From assembly GCA_964507405.1 (NCBI GenBank), contig CAZDPJ010000018.1, positions 1-27,643 on the forward strand: a DNA stretch of 27,643 nt. Reading direction: 5' to 3'. The position numbers were made by a program, and so were the translations under genes. Positions 22,165-27,643 of the stretch are shown piece after piece (position 1 is the stretch's first letter; the number at the start of each line of letters is the position of its first letter). This DNA is from UMGS75 sp964507405 (GTDB taxonomy: Bacteria > Bacillota_I > Bacilli_A > ML615J-28 > CAG-313). Below the pieces are notes generated by a model. It did not search any database. It saw nothing but the letters and a program-made list of their open reading frames with translations, and had not been told where the DNA came from.

Positions 22165-23271
22165 ATGAAGAGAAAAGCAAAAAATAAGAATAAAAATAGT
22201 TCTAAAATATTGGTTACGCTTTTGATAATTATTGCCTTAAGCGTTATTATATTTGTTGGTATTAACTATTATTTAAATAAATTATACCCTAGTGATTCAC
22301 CAACTGATTCACCTATTGAAATTAGTGATGAATTAAGTATCCATTTCCTAGAACTTGGTAATGGTTATGCTGGTGATTCAATTTATATTAAAGCAGGAGA
22401 TGTAGATATCTTAGTAGATGGTGGCTCTCGTGCAAATAGTAGTGATGCAATAGATAATTATTTAGATGATTATGTCAAAGATGGAATCTTAGAATATGTT
22501 ATCGTTACTCACTATGACCAAGACCATATCGCCGCATTAGTTGGTAATAAAACATATCCTGGTATTTTTGATAGATATCAAATTGATACTTTAATTGATG
22601 CTCCAAAGTCAACTAAAACAAGTACGGTATATAATAATTATTGTTCAAAAAGAGATGAACTAAAGAAAAACGGAACTAATCATTATACAGCACTTGATTG
22701 TTATAATAATACATCAGGAGCGAAAAGATATTATGAACTAACGGATGAAATAGAATTAGAAATTCTATATAACTATTATTATGACCATCCAACTAAAGAT
22801 GAAAATGATAATTCTGTTTGTTTCTTATTAAATCAAGGAGAACGTCATTTCTTGTTTACTGGTGATTTAGAGCAACATGGGGAAGAAAAATTAGTTGAAT
22901 ATAATACTTTACCTGAAGTAGAACTATTTAAAGCTGGTCATCATGGTTCAAAAACTTCATCTAATAATTGTTTATTAGATGTTATTAAACCAAAAATTGT
23001 TTGTATTTGTTGTTGTGCTGGTTCAAATGAGTATACAACCAATAATGATAATATGTTTCCTACACAAGCCGCAATATCTAGAATTGCAAAATACACAGAT
23101 AAAGTTTATGTTACATCGTTATCACTTGATGGAACTCCTAATAATTATACATCAATGAATGGTAATATTGTTGTTACTTCTGATAAAGTTGGGGTAGTGG
23201 TTAATTGTAGTAATAATGATACTTTATTAAAAGATACAGAGTGGTTTAAGAAAAATAGGAAGTGGGAATAA
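22165..23271 (+). CDS. membrane-anchored ComEC/Rec2-like metallo-beta-lactamase-fold hydrolase
   Basis: 368 residues. A basic N terminus (about 1-13) precedes one membrane span (about 15-36), leaving the rest outside the cell. The body is a metallo-beta-lactamase fold of the ComEC C-terminal type: HFLELGNGYAGDSIYIKAG then DILVDGG, the metal motif THYDQDH (115-121), FLFTGDLE, and FKAGHHGSKTSS. ComEC domains of this type are linked to nuclease or phosphodiesterase activity; here it stands alone without the ComEC channel. A pair CICCCAGS is near the C-terminal third. The stop codon overlaps the next gene's ATG (TAATG). Target not identifiable; extracellular DNA is one guess. Confidence 0.85.
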   Translation: MKRKAKNKNKNSSKILVTLLIIIALSVIIFVGINYYLNKLYPSDSPTDSPIEISDELSIHFLELGNGYAGDSIYIKAGDVDILVDGGSRANSSDAIDNYLDDYVKDGILEYVIVTHYDQDHIAALVGNKTYPGIFDRYQIDTLIDAPKSTKTSTVYNNYCSKRDELKKNGTNHYTALDCYNNTSGAKRYYELTDEIELEILYNYYYDHPTKDENDNSVCFLLNQGERHFLFTGDLEQHGEEKLVEYNTLPEVELFKAGHHGSKTSSNNCLLDVIKPKIVCICCCAGSNEYTTNNDNMFPTQAAISRIAKYTDKVYVTSLSLDGTPNNYTSMNGNIVVTSDKVGVVVNCSNNDTLLKDTEWFKKNRKWE

Positions 23272-23729
23272 TGAATAATTTATATGTTTTAATTGGACAA
23301 ATAATTGAAAGTTCTCAATATATCGAGTGGAATCTTGCTTTAATGCTTAGATGTGATACTGTCTTAAAGGAATTCGAACAAACTAATTCAATTCCTCTAT
23401 CTCGTTTTGAAAATGTTGTTAAAGAAGCGGAAAATATGGCATATGAACTTGGCCATATGACCCTTGGTGAAATAATTAGATTAGTCAAACAAACAAAGCA
23501 ATTATCAAATAGTGATATATTAAATCTCGAAAAAGTACTTAAAACTCGTAACTATATTGTGCATCAATATTTTAAAAAACATAATATTGTAGAAGAAAAG
23601 GATAGTCCTTATATAATAGAAAAGGAAATAAATTATTTAACAAATGTTTTATTAAATATGAATGAATTAAATAATTTATTGGTTAAAGTAGTAAAATTTG
23701 AACAAGACCAATTAGAAACAATAAGATAA
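23271..23729 (+). CDS. HEPN-like helical protein
   Basis: 152 residues, all-helical. KTRNYIVHQYF contains Arg93-x4-His98, the R-x4-6-H motif of HEPN domains, with the typical following aromatic Tyr-Phe. HEPN proteins of this kind can be ribonucleases, toxins or structural partners. No MNT nucleotidyltransferase antitoxin, the usual partner, is next to it; its neighbours are the MBL-fold protein, coupled by TAATG, and an ABC exporter 20 nt downstream. The frame extends 9 nt upstream, but the ATG at 23271 fits coupling. I cannot tell whether it is an active RNase. Confidence 0.55.
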   Translation: MNNLYVLIGQIIESSQYIEWNLALMLRCDTVLKEFEQTNSIPLSRFENVVKEAENMAYELGHMTLGEIIRLVKQTKQLSNSDILNLEKVLKTRNYIVHQYFKKHNIVEEKDSPYIIEKEINYLTNVLLNMNELNNLLVKVVKFEQDQLETIR

Positions 23730-23749
23730 AAAGCTTATAAGGAGACATT

Positions 23750-25489
23750 ATGATAAAAGCATTTAAACATTTAAGTTGGTTTTTTAAAGAAAATTGGTAT
23801 CGGTATTTATTTTGTATAGTGCTATTGTTAATAGTTTCTATTTTCCCTGTTTTTCCAGCAAAACTTTTAGGACTTGCAATTGATGAAATTGCAATGGGAA
23901 CTTTGACAAAAGTAAAATTTGCATATTATATTTTAGGATTAACTATTATTCCAACAATTATCTATATCGTAAATATCTTTTATCATTATTATATTAATAA
24001 ACTAGGCCATACATTATCATTTAAACTTAGAGAAAAATATTTAAATCATCTCTTTGATATGGATTCGCAATTATTTGAAGAATATACTAAAGGTGATTTA
24101 ATTGCTAGAATGACAAATGATTTACAAAATTTAACTATTTTAGCAACAACTTTTTTACAAAACTTAGTATATTATATTGCTTTAATTGTTTCATCAGTAT
24201 CAATGATGATAATGATTAATCCTATTCTTACAGTATTATCGGTTACATTTATGCCGATTGCAATATTTATTCTAAATGCTATTAGAAAAAAGAAAAGAAG
24301 ATATTATAAAATCCATCATGAAATATATGCAAATATGACGGAAAGTGTGCTTGAATCAATTGAAAGTGTAAAGGTTGTAAGAGCATATGGTGCTGAAGAG
24401 GAAGATTTTAAAAGAACAAAAAAAGCAATTGATGCCGATGTTGACTCATGGTGGAAGATATTAAAATTTGAATCAATGTTTACACCGATGTTTGAATTAA
24501 CTTATGCTATATCTTATTTTATTGGTATTTCTGTTGGTTGTTATATGGTCTTAAAGGCTTATATTACACCAGGTGATTTAGTTACTTTCTTATTATATGT
24601 TGCAATGTTATATAATCCATTAATCGGTTTAAGTAATATTTTAAATAATATTAGTAATATTTTAATTGCTGATGGAAGATTTTATGAAATAATGGATAGA
24701 ATGCCAAAAGTAGTGGATGATGATGAACCATTATCAGTAATTAACTTTAAGGAAATATCGTTTGAAAATGTTTCTTTTAAATATCCTTTTGATGATTTTT
24801 CTGTTATTAAAGATATTAATTTAACGATTAAATCAGGGGAAACGATTGGAATTGTAGGCCCAACTGGGGCTGGTAAATCAACCTTAATTAGACAATTATT
24901 AAGAGAATTTAATGTAACTAGCGGTGAAGTTTTAATTGATGGAATTAATATTAATCATTATAAAATCGAAGATGTAAGATCACTTGTTGGCTATGTTCCT
25001 CAAAATAATATTCTATTTAGAAGGTCAATTGATGATAATATTTTAATAGGAAATCCTCAAGCTTCGTCTAATGATCTAAGTTCGGCTTTATATGTTTCGG
25101 ATTTTAAAAAAGACCTTCAAATGTTACCAGAAGGAGAACAAACACAAGTATCAGAACTTGGAGGTTCATTGTCAGGTGGACAAAGACAACGTTTATCAAT
25201 TGCAAGAGCACTAGTCAAAAATCCCCAAATCCTTATCTTAGATGATTCATTAAGTGCAGTAGATGCCTTAACTGAAGCCAATATTATTGAAAAATTAAGA
25301 GAAACAAGACGTGATAAAACTAATATTATTGTTGCTCATCGCTTTTCAGCAATAGCTAAAGCTGACAAAATAATCGTTATGGAAAATGGAAAGATATCTT
25401 GTATTGGTACTCATAAAGAACTAATTAATTATGATAATTGGTATAAAAATCAATACTTAAGACAAATAAAAGGTGAAATTTATGACTAA
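23750..25489 (+). CDS. bmrC: heterodimeric ABC multidrug exporter subunit, BmrC-like (degenerate site)
   Basis: 579 residues, close to Bacillus BmrC/YheI. Six membrane spans (about 15-300), then the NBD with Walker A GPTGAGKST (370-378), signature LSGGQRQR (474-481) and Walker B ILILDDSLSAVD, where the catalytic Glu is replaced by Asp499. That substitution is the hallmark of the degenerate ATP site in heterodimeric exporters. It has a strong ribosome site, AAGGAG, 20 nt after the HEPN-like gene, and overlaps its partner by 8 nt. It should act with the next gene as one exporter. Substrates of the family include varied drugs; the actual one is unknown. The symbol is by similarity of length and architecture. 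Confidence 0.88.
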   Translation: MIKAFKHLSWFFKENWYRYLFCIVLLLIVSIFPVFPAKLLGLAIDEIAMGTLTKVKFAYYILGLTIIPTIIYIVNIFYHYYINKLGHTLSFKLREKYLNHLFDMDSQLFEEYTKGDLIARMTNDLQNLTILATTFLQNLVYYIALIVSSVSMMIMINPILTVLSVTFMPIAIFILNAIRKKKRRYYKIHHEIYANMTESVLESIESVKVVRAYGAEEEDFKRTKKAIDADVDSWWKILKFESMFTPMFELTYAISYFIGISVGCYMVLKAYITPGDLVTFLLYVAMLYNPLIGLSNILNNISNILIADGRFYEIMDRMPKVVDDDEPLSVINFKEISFENVSFKYPFDDFSVIKDINLTIKSGETIGIVGPTGAGKSTLIRQLLREFNVTSGEVLIDGININHYKIEDVRSLVGYVPQNNILFRRSIDDNILIGNPQASSNDLSSALYVSDFKKDLQMLPEGEQTQVSELGGSLSGGQRQRLSIARALVKNPQILILDDSLSAVDALTEANIIEKLRETRRDKTNIIVAHRFSAIAKADKIIVMENGKISCIGTHKELINYDNWYKNQYLRQIKGEIYD

Positions 25490-27530
25490 TTATAAACGAT
25501 TATTTAAATTTATAAAAGGTAAAAAAAGATATTTAGTCATTAGCTTAATAATGATTATAATCGTTCAAACCCTTAATTTTTTGTCACCTTTAATTGTAAA
25601 AAACATTTTAGATGATGGTGTTATGGGAATTGAATATCCATGGGTTGAAGTAGAAAATAATACAAGTCAATCAATTTATTTTGAAGGAAAATACTATAAA
25701 CAAGAAAGACATTTAGCTAAAAATGAACATGTAATTAAGAAGGTTAGTGTTGTAATTAATAAGACAAGTTTCTATTTTATTGATTCAAATATTGAAGAAG
25801 GACATAAAGAAATTGTTGACAATCAACTAATTATTAGTAATAAAACAGGTACATTTTCATATAGTGCTAGGAAATTATCGGTTAGTGAAATTGGACTATT
25901 TTATCAGCCAATTACGAAATCGCTTGTTATTTTTATCATTCTTTTGTTCATCAAAATGATTTTAACTATAGTTTGTACGTTTATTCAACATTTTAGTACT
26001 AATAGAATGGTGAACTGGTTAGCCCGTGATGGTCGGACCGCCGCAATGAGAAGTGTCGAAAGACTACCGATTGCGGAGTTTGAAAAAGAACCGGCAGGAA
26101 AAACTGCTTCACGTATTACTCAAGATGTTGATGGATTAATTATTTTATACCGTCAATTAATTAATCTATTTGCAAGTGCATTGTTAAGTTTTATTTTTGC
26201 ATATATTGGAATGTTTTATCTTGACTATAGATTAGCACTTTTAAGTTTCATCATTTACCCATTTGTTTTTATATGGGTAAAATTATTCCTTAAAAAGCTA
26301 AGAAAAAGAGCCGTTAATGTAAATGAAGCAAGAAGTATGTTAACAGCGAAAACTAATGAAATCATTAATGGTATTCATATTTTACAAGTATTTAATTTTA
26401 AGAATCAAACAATTGAAGAGTTTGATGAAATAAATGATACTTATATGAAAGAACAATTAAAAGAAGTTAGACTTCATGTTACGATTGGTTGGAATATGAT
26501 TCATATAGTTAAAGCTTTAATTACAGCATTAGTTGTTTTATATTTTGGCTTACAAAATTTAAATTTTGTTGGTATTACAATTACAGCAGGTTTAATCTAT
26601 GCATATAATGAATATTTGTTAAAAATAATTGAACCAATTTCGATTGTCTTTTCACAAATAAGTGAATTTCAACATTCTCATGTTCGAATTGAAAGAATAC
26701 ATAAACTAATTGAAGCACCTCTTGAAGATGATACGAAAATTAGTATTCCTCGTTATAAGGGTGATGTTAGATTTGAAAATGTTTGGTTTAGTTATGTTCC
26801 TAATGAATATGTCCTAAAAGGTGTTAGTTTTTCCATTAAAGCTGGTCAAATGGTTGGACTTGTTGGCCATACTGGTAGTGGTAAAACATCACTTATGAAT
26901 TTGTTACTTCGTTTTTATGATTTAGATCCGAATATGGATATTCCATGTGGTCATATTTATGTTGACGATGTGGACATTAATACTTATTCAAAACGAACTT
27001 ATCGTGAACATATTGGTATTGTTTTACAAGAACCGGTATTATTAAGAGGGACAATTGCTAGTAATATTAGATTTGGAAAAGAAGGAGTATCCGATGAAGA
27101 AATTACGGAGATCTTAACTTCAATTGGTGGTAAAAGAATAATTGATAAATTTCCAGATGGCATAAATCAAAAGATAACTAGATCTGGTGATAACCTTAGT
27201 GCTGGTGAAAAACAAATTATTTCACTAGCAAGAGCTATCTTATTTAATCCTTCAATTATAATTATGGATGAAGCTACTTCACATATTGATACTGAAACTG
27301 AAGAAATGATTAAAACAGCATTAAATGTTGCATGTAAAGGAAGAACGGTAATTATTATTGCGCATAGACTTTCAACAATATTTAACGCTGATAATATCAT
27401 CGTATTAGACCATGGTGAGAAAAAAGAAGAAGGCACTCATGAAGAACTAGTCAAACTAAATGGTTTCTACGCAAATATTTATAGGGCTCAAGTAGCTAAT
27501 GTTACCATGATTAAAAATGAATCGAAATAA
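25482..27530 (+). CDS. bmrD: heterodimeric ABC multidrug exporter subunit, BmrD-like (consensus site, extracellular insert)
   Basis: About 682 residues, longer than usual half-exporters because of an insert of about 100 residues (about 45-150) after the first span, between DDGVMGIEYPW and FYQPITKSL. It is predicted to be outside the cell, as is the extra domain of BmrD (673 residues in Bacillus). NBD: Walker A GHTGSGKTS (462-470), signature LSAGEKQI (572-579), Walker B IIIMDEATSHID with catalytic Glu597. The consensus ATP site is thus built from this Walker pair and the partner's LSGGQ. An upstream GTG lies in the ribosome site AAAGGTGA, so the ATG at 25482 is chosen. It is the last gene before a terminator. 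Confidence 0.9.
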   Translation: MTNYKRLFKFIKGKKRYLVISLIMIIIVQTLNFLSPLIVKNILDDGVMGIEYPWVEVENNTSQSIYFEGKYYKQERHLAKNEHVIKKVSVVINKTSFYFIDSNIEEGHKEIVDNQLIISNKTGTFSYSARKLSVSEIGLFYQPITKSLVIFIILLFIKMILTIVCTFIQHFSTNRMVNWLARDGRTAAMRSVERLPIAEFEKEPAGKTASRITQDVDGLIILYRQLINLFASALLSFIFAYIGMFYLDYRLALLSFIIYPFVFIWVKLFLKKLRKRAVNVNEARSMLTAKTNEIINGIHILQVFNFKNQTIEEFDEINDTYMKEQLKEVRLHVTIGWNMIHIVKALITALVVLYFGLQNLNFVGITITAGLIYAYNEYLLKIIEPISIVFSQISEFQHSHVRIERIHKLIEAPLEDDTKISIPRYKGDVRFENVWFSYVPNEYVLKGVSFSIKAGQMVGLVGHTGSGKTSLMNLLLRFYDLDPNMDIPCGHIYVDDVDINTYSKRTYREHIGIVLQEPVLLRGTIASNIRFGKEGVSDEEITEILTSIGGKRIIDKFPDGINQKITRSGDNLSAGEKQIISLARAILFNPSIIIMDEATSHIDTETEEMIKTALNVACKGRTVIIIAHRLSTIFNADNIIVLDHGEKKEEGTHEELVKLNGFYANIYRAQVANVTMIKNESK

Positions 27531-27562
27531 GCGTATAACATTATGTTATAGGCTTTTTTTCT
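27531..27562 (+). terminator. terminator of the BmrCD-like operon
   Basis: TATAACA-TTA-TGTTATA (27534-27550) with two further outer GC pairs past one G-G mismatch, followed by a T-tract (27554-27560). It begins immediately after the stop codon. Confidence 0.85.
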
Positions 27563-27643
27563 TTTTTTTCTTTTCTTTTATGTTATAACCTGACTTTTGC
27601 AGTTGTTATGCTATAAAAGGTTTATCCTAGAAAATCTATGATA
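27563..27643. other. right-edge intergenic segment
   Basis: Pyrimidine-rich run, then TTATGTTATA (27578-27587), a second copy of the 10-mer in the terminator's right arm (27541-27550). A TATAAA at 27612-27617 could be a -10 box, with CTGACT 16 bp upstream as a weak -35. No ORF or RNA gene is visible before the window ends. Confidence 0.3.

Noticed and set aside
23262..23271. Upstream start for the HEPN-like gene
   Set aside because: The extra codons overlap the preceding gene; TAATG coupling at 23271 is the simpler start.
1..27643. Mycoplasma-type genetic code (TGA as Trp)
   Set aside because: TGA ends the XRE gene exactly at an ATGA junction, and conserved Trp positions use TGG.

Overview
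The window is a gene-dense, very AT-rich stretch from a low-GC Gram-positive bacterium, most likely an uncultured gut-type Bacilli lineage (Erysipelotrichales, RF39 or Acholeplasma-like). This placement rests on codon use, strong AGGAGG/AGGTGA ribosome sites, many T-tract hairpin terminators, a lipoprotein with gut-Firmicutes repeat modules, and peptidoglycan-related genes. TGA ends at least one good gene (the XRE regulator at 5285-5509) and Trp is TGG, so the code is the standard bacterial one, not the Mycoplasma code. I see no tRNA, rRNA, CRISPR array or intact mobile element. The only mobile-element trace is a broken transposase fragment at the left edge.

Layout. 1-147 (-): transposase remnant. 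387-3265 (+): ferrous iron uptake operon feoA-feoA-feoB plus a Cys-rich membrane peptide, behind a strong promoter and two identical 18-bp palindromic repeats. 3374-5019 (+): a SWIM zinc-finger protein and a DUF2383-like helical protein. 5048-9102 (+): a promoter, a 23-codon leader peptide, a perfect hairpin terminator with a complementary antiterminator inside the leader ORF, then an XRE regulator and two ABC exporter half-transporters. 9170-13129 (+): a 1319-residue GH18 lipoprotein. 13141-14240 (-): a TetR-type regulator and a small membrane protein, divergent from the next operon. 14369-19080 (+): a zinc amidase, a three-gene glycerol-3-phosphate dehydrogenase-like set (GlpA-like, FAD/NAD oxidoreductase, DUF1667) and a cytidylate-kinase-like protein. 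19129-22025 (-): a MATE transporter and an M18 aminopeptidase. 22165-27530 (+): a membrane-anchored ComEC-like metallo-beta-lactamase-fold protein, a HEPN-like protein, and a second ABC exporter pair that looks like BmrC/BmrD.

How the parts fit. Iron uptake, redox metabolism of glycerol phosphate, cell-wall or glycan hydrolysis and multidrug-type export are represented. The most distinctive element is the leader-peptide attenuator before the XRE/ABC pair: the layout and the base pairing suggest that ribosome stalling, for example by a translation inhibitor, would let RNA polymerase read through into the exporter genes. Other points of note are two convergent gene pairs whose shared hairpin terminators overlap the minus-strand stop codon, several promoters that leave only about a 10-nt 5' leader consisting of little more than the Shine-Dalgarno, a duplicated unnamed domain in the GH18 lipoprotein, and a translationally coupled MBL-HEPN gene pair.
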